Shown: positions 35,231 through 43,844, numbered from the stretch's first letter. The stretch: DNA of 64,000 nucleotides from Dyella sedimenti (GCF_022760995.1 NZ_JAKWJO010000004.1:124001-188000), one strand, 5' to 3'. Made by a program: numbers and translations. The notes: generated from the sequence alone by a model not told the origin.

Positions 35231-36322
35231 TCAGTCGCCCATCTGCTTCTGCAGGTGCTCGCGGCGCTCCTGCGCATCCAGCGACAGCGTGGCGATCGGG
35301 CGGGCATCGAGGCGCTCCAGGCCGATTTCCTCGTCGGTCTCCTCGCAATAGCCGTAGCGGCCCTCCTCGATGCGACGCAGCGCCTTGTCGATCTTGGAGA
35401 TCAGCTTGCGGTAGCGGTCGCGGGTGCGCAGCTCCAGCGAGTTTTCCGTCTCGCGGGTGGCGCGCTCGGCCTCGTCGCCCACGTCGCGCACCTCATCGCG
35501 CAGGTTCTCCATGGTCTGGCGCGATTCCTCCACCAGCTGTTCGCGCCATTCGCGCAGCTTGTTGCGGAAATAGGCCAGATGCTTGGGGTTCATGTACTCC
35601 TCGTCGTTCGAGGGACGGTACCCCTTGGGCAGGTCGATCTGGGTGGTGGAAGGGAGCGCGTAGCGCCCGTCTTCCCGGGTGATGCCATTGTCGAGCGTTG
35701 CGGAATTATTCATCGAGGACTGCTGGGCTTTCTGTTTCTTGATGGGGGTATGTCGAGCGGTGGCGCTGGCTACCTTGCCCGCAAAGGGCGCGGCGGCCGG
35801 CCTGGCCGGCTCGGCGTGAATGGGGGCAGGCCTGGGCGCCGGCGCCGCGGGCTTGGCGGCCACGGCCGGCTTGCCAGGCGCCGGCTTCACGGCAGGCTTG
35901 GCCGGCACGGCCTTGGCCGGCTTCGCCGGCGCCACGGCGACTGGCTTGGCCACGGCCTTGGGCGGTTGCTTCTTGGCGGGAACGGCCACTTTCTTCGCGA
36001 CGGGCTTCGTCACTTTCTTCACAGCTGCCGGCTTCTTGGCCGGCGCAGCCTTCTTGACGGGCGGCTTGGGAGCGGCCTTTCTGGCGACAGCGGGCTTGGC
36101 CGGCGCCTTGGCAACCTTCTTGGCGACAGGTTTCTTGACCGCGACCTTCTTGGCCACCGCCTTCTTGGCCGCTGGCCTCTTCGCCGCGGCAGCCTTGGTC
36201 GTGGCGGCCTTGGCGGCCCGCGCAGGAGCAGGCTTCCTGGCGGTCTTGAGGTCTTTCACCTTACCGGCAGGCTTTCCCTTCTGCGGCTTGGTGGCTGTCG
36301 CACTACGCGTCGTTTTCGCCAT
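35231..36322 (-). CDS. dksA: DksA/TraR family protein with long histone-like N-terminal region
   Basis: 363 residues. The C-terminal 150 residues are DksA: ALPSTTQIDLPKGYRPSNDEEYMNPKHLAYFR, the coiled coil with LRDEVRDVGDEAERATRETENSLELRTRDRYRKLISKID carrying Asp residues of the tip, and a zinc-finger remnant YCEETDEEIGLERLDARPIATLSLDAQ in which only one of four cysteines remains. The first about 205 residues are a low-complexity Lys/Ala/Pro-rich tail (AKKxxAKK repeats) resembling histone H1 or AlgP. The protein binds RNA polymerase with ppGpp; the tail could bind nucleic acid. The zinc-free variant occurs in alphaproteobacteria as well. Confidence 0.92.
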   Translation of the reverse strand: MAKTTRSATATKPQKGKPAGKVKDLKTARKPAPARAAKAATTKAAAAKRPAAKKAVAKKVAVKKPVAKKVAKAPAKPAVARKAAPKPPVKKAAPAKKPAAVKKVTKPVAKKVAVPAKKQPPKAVAKPVAVAPAKPAKAVPAKPAVKPAPGKPAVAAKPAAPAPRPAPIHAEPARPAAAPFAGKVASATARHTPIKKQKAQQSSMNNSATLDNGITREDGRYALPSTTQIDLPKGYRPSNDEEYMNPKHLAYFRNKLREWREQLVEESRQTMENLRDEVRDVGDEAERATRETENSLELRTRDRYRKLISKIDKALRRIEEGRYGYCEETDEEIGLERLDARPIATLSLDAQERREHLQKQMGD

Positions 36323-36447
36323 TTCCCTTCACCATTTTGGCCTTGGCGGCCGGGTGTTATAGCCCATGTATCTAACACCGGCAACCGTGCTTCTGGAATA
36401 CTTGTGGCACTACATGCCGCAGGCTGTCCCGGCAGCACCCATCCGTC

Positions 36448-36708
36448 GTGACCCGACTCATACTTCTACTGCTCGGCTTCTACAAGCGCTGGCTGAGCCC
36501 CCTGCTGGGCCAGCGCTGCCGTTTCCACCCCAGTTGTTCCGATTATGCACGGATTGCGGTGACACGCTTCGGACCGCTGCGCGGCGGCCTGCTGACAGGC
36601 TGGCGCCTGCTGCGCTGCCAGCCGCTGTGCGCCGGCGGGGAGGATCCGGTGCCCGCGCAGTTCACTTTCCGCCGTTGCCGCATGCCTGGAGAACCCCATG
36701 TCCACTGA
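36448..36708 (+). CDS. yidD: membrane protein insertion efficiency factor YidD
   Basis: 86 residues from GTG 36448. The hallmark cysteine core is RCRFHPSCSDYARIAVTRFGPLRGGLLTGWRLLRCQPLCAGGEDPVP, matching YidD, a small inner-membrane-associated protein that assists YidC/Sec insertion. It usually lies between rnpA and yidC; here it is separated from rpmH and placed in front of pyrC, overlapping it by 11 bases, a translational link with no obvious functional reason. Confidence 0.93.
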   Translation: MTRLILLLLGFYKRWLSPLLGQRCRFHPSCSDYARIAVTRFGPLRGGLLTGWRLLRCQPLCAGGEDPVPAQFTFRRCRMPGEPHVH

Positions 36709-38035
36709 ATGGCTGATCAAGAACGCCGAACTGGTCAACGAAGGCCGCCGTTTCCACGCCGACGTGCGCGTGAGGCAGGGCCGCATCGACGCCATCGCCG
36801 GCGATCTCGACGCCAGGCCAGGCGAGCAGGTGGTGGACGCCAGCGGGCTGTGGCTGCTGCCCGGCATGATCGACGACCAGGTACATTTCCGTGAACCCGG
36901 CCTGACGCAGAAGGCCGACATCGCCCACGAGTCGCGCGCCTGCGCCGCCGGCGGCATCACCAGCTTCATGGAGATGCCCAACACCAAGCCACCCGCGCTC
37001 GACCGCGACACGCTGGAGGCCAAGTACGCCCGCGCGGCGGAAACCTCAGCCGTCAACTATGCCTTCTACCTTGGCGCCAGCAACGACAACCTGGAGGCGA
37101 TCCGCCGCCTGGACCCGCTGTCCGCGCCTGGCGTGAAGGTGTTCATGGGCGCTTCCACCGGCAACATGCTGGTGGACGATCCGGCGGTGCTGGACGGTAT
37201 CTTCCGCGAGGCGCCCACGCCGATCATCACGCACTGCGAGGATTCGCCGATGATCGAGGCGAACCTTGCCAGGGCGCATGAGGAATACGGCGAGGCCATC
37301 CCGGCCCGCGAGCATCCGCTGATCCGCTCGCGCGAGGCCTGCATCAAGTCCACCCGGCTGGCCATTGAACTGGCACGCCGCCACCACAGCCGCCTGCACG
37401 TGCTGCATATCTCCACGGCGGACGAGCTGGCGCTGTTCGAGCCCGGCCCGCTCAAGGGCAAGCGCATCACCGCCGAGACCTGCGTGCATTTCCTGCACTT
37501 CGACGACCGCGACTACGAGCGGCTGGGCTTCCTCATCAAGTGCAACCCGGCGATCAAGACCGCCGCCGACCGCGAGGCGATCACCCGGGCGCTGGCCGAA
37601 GGCCGCATCGACGTGCTGGCCACCGACCACGCCCCGCACCTGTTGGAGGAAAAGGCGCAGCTGTACGACAAGGCCCCGAGCGGCCTGCCGCTGGTGCAGT
37701 TCGCCCTGCAGGCGGCGCTGCAGCGCGTGTTCGAGGGCAAGCTGGCGCTGGAGCGCGTGGTGGAGGCGGTGACCCATGCCCCGGCCACGCTGTTCGACGT
37801 GAAGGAGCGCGGCTTCCTGCGCGAGGGCTACGCCGCCGACCTGGTATTGGTCGATCCGAAGCGGCCGCACATGGTGCGTCGCGAGGAGGTGCTGTCCAAG
37901 TGCGGCTGGTCGCCCTTCGAGGGCTACACTTTCGACAGTTCCATCGCCGCCACCTTCGTCAACGGCCGGCGCGTGTGGGATGGCAGCCGCGTGGACGACA
38001 GCGTACGGGGCCAGCGCCTGGCTTTCGCCCGCTGA
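36698..38035 (+). CDS. pyrC: dihydroorotase (type I)
   Basis: 445 residues. Pyrimidine step closing carbamoyl aspartate to dihydroorotate. Amidohydrolase signatures: LPGMIDDQVHFREPGLTQKADI, SFMEMPNTKPPA, KVFMGASTGNMLVDD with the likely lysine metal bridge, HCEDSPMIEANL, LHVLHISTADELALF, CVHFLHFDDRDY and VLATDHAPHLLEEK. The first metal motif reads DQVHF where most family members have H-x-H; the first His is Gln, as in a subgroup known from Bacteroidetes and relatives. Catalytic Asp is in ATDHAPH. Coupled to yidD by an 11-base overlap. Confidence 0.9.
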   Translation: MSTEWLIKNAELVNEGRRFHADVRVRQGRIDAIAGDLDARPGEQVVDASGLWLLPGMIDDQVHFREPGLTQKADIAHESRACAAGGITSFMEMPNTKPPALDRDTLEAKYARAAETSAVNYAFYLGASNDNLEAIRRLDPLSAPGVKVFMGASTGNMLVDDPAVLDGIFREAPTPIITHCEDSPMIEANLARAHEEYGEAIPAREHPLIRSREACIKSTRLAIELARRHHSRLHVLHISTADELALFEPGPLKGKRITAETCVHFLHFDDRDYERLGFLIKCNPAIKTAADREAITRALAEGRIDVLATDHAPHLLEEKAQLYDKAPSGLPLVQFALQAALQRVFEGKLALERVVEAVTHAPATLFDVKERGFLREGYAADLVLVDPKRPHMVRREEVLSKCGWSPFEGYTFDSSIAATFVNGRRVWDGSRVDDSVRGQRLAFAR

Positions 38036-38043
38036 CCCAGACC

Positions 38044-38107
38044 TGCAGGAGCGCACCCAGTACGCGACCGTGGGGCACCGTGGTCGCGCACTGGGTGCGC
38101 TCCTACA
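38044..38107. repeat. palindromic repeat, family A, copy 2
   Basis: Arms 38044-38069 and 38082-38107 separated by 12 bases. The right arm is identical to that of the copy at 11406-11431; the left arm differs at two positions. It lies between converging pyrC and the YbaY-like gene and probably acts as a hairpin between the transcripts. Confidence 0.85.
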
Positions 38108-38120
38108 CAGGATGGCGGAA

Positions 38121-38582
38121 TCACGGCACGGGCTGCAGCGTGAGGCTCACCGGTCCGTTCCCGCCCGAACGGCCCAGCACATGCGCCGACGTCTCGCTCA
38201 CGGCCAGCAGCTTGTCGCCCTGCAACAACCGCACGCTGATGGCGAAGTCCACGCCATCGCGCAGCTCGCCCGGATCGTAGCCGAGCAGGAAATCCACCGG
38301 CGAGGCGCCGACCGGCTGGATCTTCTCCACGGCCACCGTGCGCGCGGCCGCGTCCAGGCGACTGACGTCGGCCAGCGTCACCAGCAGGTAGGCATCGGCG
38401 GGCACCGGTTGCGGCAGCTCGTAGCGGACGTCGCCGATGATCGACTTCATCAGGGCCTGGTGCACCGGTGCCGCCGGCTGTGCCGGCATGGAGGCCGGCG
38501 CCTCGTGCCGGGCGTGGCGCGAAAACATCGAGCAGCCGGCCAGCGCGACGATGGCGGCCAGCAGCATGGAACGGGACAGCAT
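38121..38582 (-). CDS. YbaY-like lipoprotein (YscW family)
   Basis: 153 residues. A signal peptide ending with the lipobox LAGC gives a lipidated cysteine at residue 17, followed by SMFSRH, so outer-membrane targeting is likely (Ser at +2). The mature domain reads VRYELPQPVPADAYLLVTLADVSRLDAAARTVAVEKI and FLLGYDPGELRDGVDFAISVRLLQGDKLLAVSETS, the pattern of the YbaY/YscW (type III secretion chaperone-like) beta fold. Family function is poorly known; YscW is a secretin pilotin. ATG at 38582 has AGGAGA a few bases upstream. Confidence 0.85.
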   Translation of the reverse strand: MLSRSMLLAAIVALAGCSMFSRHARHEAPASMPAQPAAPVHQALMKSIIGDVRYELPQPVPADAYLLVTLADVSRLDAAARTVAVEKIQPVGASPVDFLLGYDPGELRDGVDFAISVRLLQGDKLLAVSETSAHVLGRSGGNGPVSLTLQPVP

Positions 38583-38653
38583 GCACTTCTCCTGGGGAGC
38601 CCGGTCCGGGCTCCCGCGATGCTAGCAGCAGCGGTAGGCCAGCAGGCTGCGCC

Positions 38654-39607
38654 TCAAGCGCAGCCCTTGCCGGCATAGCCACCTTCAACGCCCTTGCTGG
38701 CGTAGGCCACGGCGTCGTGCGGATGCAGGCTTTCCTGGTGTTCCACGCGGACATGGAAGTCGCCGATGCCTGCGTCGGCATCCAGCGCCTTCTGGATGCG
38801 GCGCGCGGCGTCCTCGCAGAACATCAGGTTGCCGCCGTTGGCGAGCGCGAAGGCCTGTTCGTCCTCGCGCTTGACCGCGGTCTGCACCGGCGTGCCGAGC
38901 GCCTGCTCGACCCGGTCGACCAGCCGGATCAGGTCGAATGCCGCGCCCTCGGCCGGGCGCACGCGCAGGCGCGCCACGCTGCGCTGCGCATGCGGGGTGG
39001 CCACGATGCCCTTCTCGCTGCCCAGCCAGGCCAGCACGGCAGCGTGGTCGAGCGGCCCGTCGGCATCGAAGTCGCGCGCGAACTGGTCCTGGATCAACTG
39101 GCGGGCCAGCGCGGCCGAGGCAGGACAGGTGGAGGAATAGACCACTTCCGTGCCAAATTCGAGCAGGAACCGGTCGCCCACCAGGCTGGCCTCGATGCAC
39201 ACCGGGTACGCGCGCCAGCCGCTGTTGCCACTGCGCAGCGCGGGACGGCGCACCAGGTGCTCGAAGCGGATGCTCAGGCAGGCGCGGTCCGACAGTTCCT
39301 TGTGCGATTCCAGGAAACCCTCGAGCAGTTCGCGCAGCATGCCGGCGCTGAGCGTCTGCGCGCTGAGCGCCTGCTCCACCATCAGGTAGAGGCGCGACAT
39401 GTGGATGCCGCGCTTGTCGGGGCGGCGCAGGTTGACGAAGGCGCCGACACGCGCGCTGGCGCGCTGCACGTCGCCGTCGCCGGCGTCGAAGTGCACCGGC
39501 ACCTCGATCTCGTTCATGCCCACCCAATCCAGCTCACCGGCCAGGTGGGGCTGGGCATGGACCGCCACGTCGGGCAGCAGGCGGGCGGTGTTTTGCTCGT
39601 TGTACAT
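38654..39607 (-). CDS. folE2: GTP cyclohydrolase I, FolE2 type
   Basis: 317 residues from ATG 39607 with AGGATTT upstream. First step of folate synthesis, GTP to dihydroneopterin triphosphate, by the metal-flexible FolE2 (T-fold) enzyme. Visible signatures are LDWVGMNEIEVPVHF, SARVGAFVNLRRPDKRGIHMSRLY, VYSSTCPASAALARQLI with the active-site cysteine, EKGIVATPHAQRSVARLRV and a C-terminal RVEHQESLHPHDAVAYA. Members are often used in zinc limitation under Zur control; I see no obvious Zur box here. Strand-opposed to pyrC, separated by one small lipoprotein gene. Confidence 0.92.
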   Translation of the reverse strand: MYNEQNTARLLPDVAVHAQPHLAGELDWVGMNEIEVPVHFDAGDGDVQRASARVGAFVNLRRPDKRGIHMSRLYLMVEQALSAQTLSAGMLRELLEGFLESHKELSDRACLSIRFEHLVRRPALRSGNSGWRAYPVCIEASLVGDRFLLEFGTEVVYSSTCPASAALARQLIQDQFARDFDADGPLDHAAVLAWLGSEKGIVATPHAQRSVARLRVRPAEGAAFDLIRLVDRVEQALGTPVQTAVKREDEQAFALANGGNLMFCEDAARRIQKALDADAGIGDFHVRVEHQESLHPHDAVAYASKGVEGGYAGKGCA

Positions 39608-39722
39608 GGGGAAATCCTGTGGTCCATCGGGCGATGGGGACGCCGCGAACGAGTCTCCATCTTGGGGCAGCATCCCGGCCTCGCAATAGTGGCGTGGCGG
39701 AAACGGTGCGTCCCTGTGCCGC

Positions 39723-40562
39723 TCAACCGGCCGCGCGACGCCACTCCCGCGCCGCCAGCCAGGCCTGCCAGGTCACGCCGGGGCCTTGCCGCCCCTGTCC
39801 CTTGCGCAGCACGGCCAGCGGATCGGCCGCCTTGCGCGCCCGCGCCACCAGGGTACGGGCATGGCGCGATTCCAGCCCGCGGAAGGCGCTGAGCGTTCCC
39901 GGCAGGCGCTCGGCCTCACGCCATGCCATGTCGAGATCCGCCAACTGGGCACGAATGGCCTCCTCGCGCGCCGCGCCAGCCGCACGCAAATCGGCGCGGC
40001 TGAGGCCATGCCGGGCCAGGCGCGCCATCGGCAGCGCCAGGCGGTCACGCTCGGCATCCTCCTCCAGGCGCAGCAATGCGAACAGTAGGTGGGACAGCGT
40101 GGCGACGCGGGCGGCACGCTCCGGCGAAACGTCCTCGCCATACCACCAGGCCGTTTCCAGCCTGGCCAGCGCGCCGTGCAGCAGCGCGCCCGCGGCCAGC
40201 TGGGCGGGGAAATCCGCCGCCGTGCCCTCTTCCAGCTGGGCCATCGCGGCCAGCACCGGCGCCACCCAGCGCTCGCTGGGCAGCGCGTGGGCGCGTTCGT
40301 CGTCGAACAATACCTGGGTCAGCGGATGGCGGCCGCCGCTGGCGGCGGCGCCGGAGAGTTCCTCGGCCCACCAGTTGAGCTTGGTGGCGGCCACCTGCGG
40401 CTCGCGGATGCCGTAGGCAGCGGCCAGCAGTTCCTGCTCCAGCGCGGCCAGCGCGACGTGGCCGGGATAGGCGTGCGGATCGACGAAGGCCAGCGCGATG
40501 CGCTGCTGCGGCTGCACCGCCAGCCATTTGTCGATGTAGCTCTGCAGCGCCGCCTCGCTCAC
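39723..40562 (-). CDS. squalene/phytoene synthase-like protein
   Basis: 279 residues from a GTG that overlaps the stop of gph (GTGA). The fold is that of trans-isoprenyl synthases: ATKLNWWAEEL, DFPAQLAAGALLHGALARLETAWWYGED, RVATLSHLLFALLRLEEDAERDRLALPMARLARHGLSRADL. The second Asp-rich motif is present only as EEDAERD and the first is altered, so it may not be a working terpene synthase; it resembles the NDUFAF6-type branch. The tight operon with gph and ubiG hints at a role near quinone or respiratory metabolism. This is inference. Confidence 0.7.
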   Translation of the reverse strand: MSEAALQSYIDKWLAVQPQQRIALAFVDPHAYPGHVALAALEQELLAAAYGIREPQVAATKLNWWAEELSGAAASGGRHPLTQVLFDDERAHALPSERWVAPVLAAMAQLEEGTAADFPAQLAAGALLHGALARLETAWWYGEDVSPERAARVATLSHLLFALLRLEEDAERDRLALPMARLARHGLSRADLRAAGAAREEAIRAQLADLDMAWREAERLPGTLSAFRGLESRHARTLVARARKAADPLAVLRKGQGRQGPGVTWQAWLAAREWRRAAG

Positions 40563-41230
40563 GCGGCCACCCGCAGGCGGCGGGTGAGGTCCGCCGGGTG
40601 GTCGAGCACCAGGTCGGCGCCCCACTGGCCGGGATCGCCACCGTCGAGATAGCCCCAGCGCACCGCGACGGTGTAGGCGCCGGCATCGGCACCGGCCGTC
40701 ACGTCGCGGCGGTCGTCGCCGACGAACAGGCAGCGCGCGGGATCGAGCCCGGCCCGCTCGCAGGCAAGCAGCACCGGCGCCGGATCGGGTTTCTTCACCG
40801 GCAGCGTGTCGCCCGAGACCACCGCCGCCGCGCGGCTGCCCCAACCGATGCGCTGCACCAGCTCGTCGGTGAGGAAGCCGGGCTTGTTGGTGACGATGCC
40901 CCAGGACAGCCCCTGCGATTCGATGGCGGAGAGCAGCTCGTCGATGCCGTCGAAAGGGCGGGTGTGTTCGGCCATTACCGCCTGGTAAAGCTCCAGGTAG
41001 CGTGGCAGCAGCGCCAGCAGGCGTGACTCGTCGAGGCTGGGGAACGCGCAGCGCAGGATCGCGCGCGAGCCACGCGAGACCACCTCGCGCACCATCGCGT
41101 AGGGCGGCACGGCCACTCGCATTTCCTCGCACTGCGTCTTCAGCGCGGCATGGAGGTCGGGGGCGCTGTCGAGCAGGGTGCCGTCGAGGTCGAACAGCAC
41201 GCCCTGCAGGTTCTCGGGAAACGGTTTCAT
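40559..41230 (-). CDS. gph: phosphoglycolate phosphatase
   Basis: 223 residues. HAD-superfamily hydrolase: VLFDLDGTLLDSAPDLHAAL (motif I with nucleophile Asp), GIVTNKPGFLTDELV (motif II) and VKKPDPAPVLLACE with LFVGDDRRDVTAGADAGAYTVAV (motifs III and IV). It removes phosphate from 2-phosphoglycolate made during DNA repair. ATG at 41230 overlaps the ubiG stop by four bases, and its own stop overlaps the next gene, so ubiG-gph-squalene-synthase-like form a tight operon. Gph neighbouring ubiG is common in gammaproteobacteria. Confidence 0.93.
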   Translation of the reverse strand: MKPFPENLQGVLFDLDGTLLDSAPDLHAALKTQCEEMRVAVPPYAMVREVVSRGSRAILRCAFPSLDESRLLALLPRYLELYQAVMAEHTRPFDGIDELLSAIESQGLSWGIVTNKPGFLTDELVQRIGWGSRAAAVVSGDTLPVKKPDPAPVLLACERAGLDPARCLFVGDDRRDVTAGADAGAYTVAVRWGYLDGGDPGQWGADLVLDHPADLTRRLRVAA

Positions 41231-41949
41231 GCGGGCTTTCGGGCGCTGATCAGGTAGTTCACCGCGGTGATGCGGCTCAGCCAAGCCTTGCGGTTGATCG
41301 GGTTGTAGCCCAGGCCGGAGACGTCCTCCACTTCCAGCCCGGCATGGCGCATCAGGCGGCCGAGTTCGGAAGGCTTGAGGAACTGCGCGTAGTGGTGCGT
41401 GCCGCGCGGCAGCATGCGGGTGAGGTATTCGGCCCCCAGGATCGCCGCGCCGAAGGCCACCGGCGTGCGGTTGAGCGTGGACATCACCAGCACGCCGCCC
41501 GGCTTCGCCATCCGCGCAAGGTCCTTCACCAACGCCTCGGGATCGGGCACGTGCTCGACCAGTTCCATGCAGCACACCGCGTCGAAGCCTTCCGGCTCGG
41601 CTGCGGCCAGCCCGGCCGACGACTGCACGCGGTAGTCGATGGCCAGGTCCGGCGTCTCCAGCCTCGACTCGTGCAGGTGCAGGCGGGCGATCTCGATCAC
41701 CTTCTCGCCCAGGTCGATGCCGGTAACGCGGGCCCCGGCCCTGGCCAGCGCCTCGCTGAGCAGGCCGCCGCCGCAGCCGACGTCGGCCACGCGCGCGCCG
41801 CGCAGATCCACACGGGCCGCCACGTAGGAGGCGCGCACCGGGTTGAGATCGTGCAGCGGGCGGGATTCGCCGTCCGGATCCCACCAGCGCGCGGCGAGTT
41901 TGCCGAAACGGGCGATTTCCTCGGGACTGACGTTGGCGGCAGCTTGCAT
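41227..41949 (-). CDS. ubiG: ubiquinone biosynthesis O-methyltransferase UbiG
   Basis: 240 residues from ATG 41949 (the ATG at 41958 is too close to the GAGG binding site, which spaces well for 41949). SAM-binding motif VADVGCGGGLLSEALARAGARVTGID is at about residues 60-85, with AARWWDPDGESRPLHDLNPVR upstream and GYNPINRKAWLSRITAVNYLISARK at the end, all typical UbiG. It performs the two O-methylations of ubiquinone synthesis. mtaD lies further upstream on the strand, separated by a YCII gene, as in several Pseudomonas-like genomes. Confidence 0.96.
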   Translation of the reverse strand: MQAAANVSPEEIARFGKLAARWWDPDGESRPLHDLNPVRASYVAARVDLRGARVADVGCGGGLLSEALARAGARVTGIDLGEKVIEIARLHLHESRLETPDLAIDYRVQSSAGLAAAEPEGFDAVCCMELVEHVPDPEALVKDLARMAKPGGVLVMSTLNRTPVAFGAAILGAEYLTRMLPRGTHHYAQFLKPSELGRLMRHAGLEVEDVSGLGYNPINRKAWLSRITAVNYLISARKPA

Positions 41950-41980
41950 CGGAAGCATCCTCACTGGCAGGCCGCGGAGC

Positions 41981-42235
41981 TTAGCGCGCCTGCCATTCGT
42001 AGATCGTGATATCCCAGCCGCCGCTGGTATGGGCGGGGTCCTCGTGCGCGATGCGCCGCGCTTCGTCCAGGCTCTCCGCGCGTAGCAGGTAGGCACCGCC
42101 GGGCTGGTTGCCGAACGGGCCGGCCAGTTCCAGGCTTCCGCCGGCGCGCAGGCCTTCGAGGAAATCCTTGTGCGGTTGCACCACGGCCGGGTCGAAATCA
42201 GGGCGGCGCATGGCCATGACGAGATAACGGTTCAT
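41981..42235 (-). CDS. YciI-family protein
   Basis: 84 residues. Ferredoxin-like YciI fold: MNRYLVMAMRRPDFDPAVVQPHKDFLEGL, then GGSLELAGPFGNQPGGAYLLRAESLDEARRIAHEDP, with the conserved histidine in QPHKDFL and Asp in HEDP. It is located between ubiG and mtaD; the start is nine bases from the mtaD stop, so it is part of the same operon. Function of the family is unclear. Confidence 0.88.
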   Translation of the reverse strand: MNRYLVMAMRRPDFDPAVVQPHKDFLEGLRAGGSLELAGPFGNQPGGAYLLRAESLDEARRIAHEDPAHTSGGWDITIYEWQAR

Positions 42236-42244
42236 CTTGCCTCC

Positions 42245-43585
42245 TCAGGCGGCGTCGATGGCCGCGATGCGCTCACGCCAGGCGTGTGTCTTGGCCAGCA
42301 TGGCGTCAGTGTCGATATCGGTAAGCACGCGCCCGGCCAGCTTGCGCGCGCCGTCGATCCACACGTCCGTCACCTGGTGGCGGCCGGTGGCATAGGCCAG
42401 CTGCGAGGCGATGTGGAACAGCGGCTGGGTTTCCAGGTCCGACAGGCGGATGGCGGCCAGGTCGGCCCGCTTGCCTGCCTCGATCGAGCCGATGCGGTCC
42501 TCCAGCCCCATCGCGTGCGCGCCGTTGAGCGTGGCCGCGCGCAGCGCATAGGCCGCATCGAAGGCGGCCGCGTCGCCCGCCACCGCCTTGGCCAGCAGCG
42601 CGGCGGTACGCATCTCGCCGAGCATGTCCAGGTCGTTGTTGGAGGCGCAGCCGTCCGTGCCCAGCGCCACGTTGACGCCGGCCCGCCGCAGCTTTTCCGC
42701 CGGGCAGAAGCCGGAGGCCAGCTTGAGGTTGGATTCCGGGCAATGCACCACCGACACGCCGGCTTCCGCGCAGGCGGCGATTTCGCCGTCGGTGAGCTGG
42801 GTCATGTGTACCGCGATCAGGCGATCGTTGACCAAGCCCAGCCGCTGCAGGCGCTGGAACGGGCGCAGGCCGCTCTTGGCCTTCTCCTCCTCCACCTCGT
42901 GCGCGGTCTCGTGGGTGTGCAGGTGCACCTGGATGTCGAGCTGGTCGGCCAGCACGCGGATGCGCTCGAAGCTCTCGTCGGACACGGTGTAGGGCGCGTG
43001 CGGCGCGAACGAGGTGCCCACCAGCGGATCGCCCAGGAAGCTGTCGTGCACGGCGATGGCGCGCTCGAAATACTCGTCCTGCGTCCTGGCCCAGGCGGTG
43101 GGGAACTCGATCACCGGCAGGCCCACCACGGCGCGGAAGCCCAGGCGCCGGTAGGTCGCGCCGATCACGTCGGGGAAGAAGTAGTTCTCGTTGGCGCAGG
43201 TGGTGCCGCCGCGGATCATCTCGGCCACCGCCAGCTCCACGCCGTCGCGCACGAACTCGGGGCCGATCACCTGCCCTTCCACCGGCCAGATGTGCTTCTG
43301 CAGCCACACCATCAGCGGCAGGTCGTCGGCCAGGCCGCGCAGCAGGGTCATCGGGTTGTGCGTGTGCGTGTTGACCAGGCCAGGGATCAGCACGTGCTCG
43401 CCCAGTTCGACGCGCTCGCGCGGGGCATACGCGGCGCGGGCTTCGCCGATTGGCAGCAGCGCCACGATGGCGCCCTTGTCCACCGCTACGGCGTGGTGCT
43501 CCAGCACGACGCCATGCGGCTCGACGGGCACCACCCAGCGCGCTTCGATCAACAGGTCGACGGGTTGCGGTGCGGTCGGGCTCAT
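42245..43585 (-). CDS. mtaD: 5-methylthioadenosine/S-adenosylhomocysteine deaminase
   Basis: 446 residues from ATG 43585. Amidohydrolase of the TRZ/ATZ group: NTHTHNPMTLLRGLADDLPLMVWLQ (metal His-x-His), FAPHAPYTVS, VHLHTHETAHEVEE, VHCPESNLKLASG and ALGTDGCASNNDLDML with the Asp ligand. These are MtaD signatures. It deaminates methylthioadenosine or S-adenosylhomocysteine in SAM recycling, which suits its position behind the SAM-using ubiG. An upstream extension to 43660 is possible but lacks a good start. Confidence 0.92.
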   Translation of the reverse strand: MSPTAPQPVDLLIEARWVVPVEPHGVVLEHHAVAVDKGAIVALLPIGEARAAYAPRERVELGEHVLIPGLVNTHTHNPMTLLRGLADDLPLMVWLQKHIWPVEGQVIGPEFVRDGVELAVAEMIRGGTTCANENYFFPDVIGATYRRLGFRAVVGLPVIEFPTAWARTQDEYFERAIAVHDSFLGDPLVGTSFAPHAPYTVSDESFERIRVLADQLDIQVHLHTHETAHEVEEEKAKSGLRPFQRLQRLGLVNDRLIAVHMTQLTDGEIAACAEAGVSVVHCPESNLKLASGFCPAEKLRRAGVNVALGTDGCASNNDLDMLGEMRTAALLAKAVAGDAAAFDAAYALRAATLNGAHAMGLEDRIGSIEAGKRADLAAIRLSDLETQPLFHIASQLAYATGRHQVTDVWIDGARKLAGRVLTDIDTDAMLAKTHAWRERIAAIDAA

Positions 43586-43617
43586 GTGCGGGCTCGCTTG
43601 TTCGGTGATGGATACGA

Positions 43618-43807
43618 CATGGGGCGGATCACCTTGCGGTGGCCGCCCCATGATGCTCAACCTCTACGTCTCAATCATGTCATTCCGGCGCAGGCCGGAA
43701 TCCAGTGCTGTGCCGTATGAGGGTGTGAAAGCGGATTCGAGTGCTTCGCACGGCATACTTCACTGGCCCCCTGCCCTTGCCCCCTTTTGGGGGTTCGCAG
43801 GGATGAC
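43618..43807. repeat. gene-free stretch with three palindromic repeats
   Basis: The 261-base space between mtaD and efp holds no gene. CATGGGGCGG/CCGCCCCATG (43618-43652) is a strong hairpin. TCATTCCGGC followed by GCCGGAATCC (43679-43704) is the widespread Pseudomonadota repeat. A family B core with CCCCCTTTTGGGGG (about 43765-43807) completes it. Confidence 0.7.
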
Positions 43808-43808
43808 G

Positions 43809-43844
43809 AACCGGCAAAGGCGCGGGCAAAGCCGCGCCCCGGTT
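43809..43844 (-). terminator. hairpin terminator after efp
   Basis: Two nested stems, AACCGG/CCGGTT outside and GGCGCGG/CCGCGCC inside, lie directly after the efp stop codon on the minus strand. There is no long T-tract. Confidence 0.55.
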
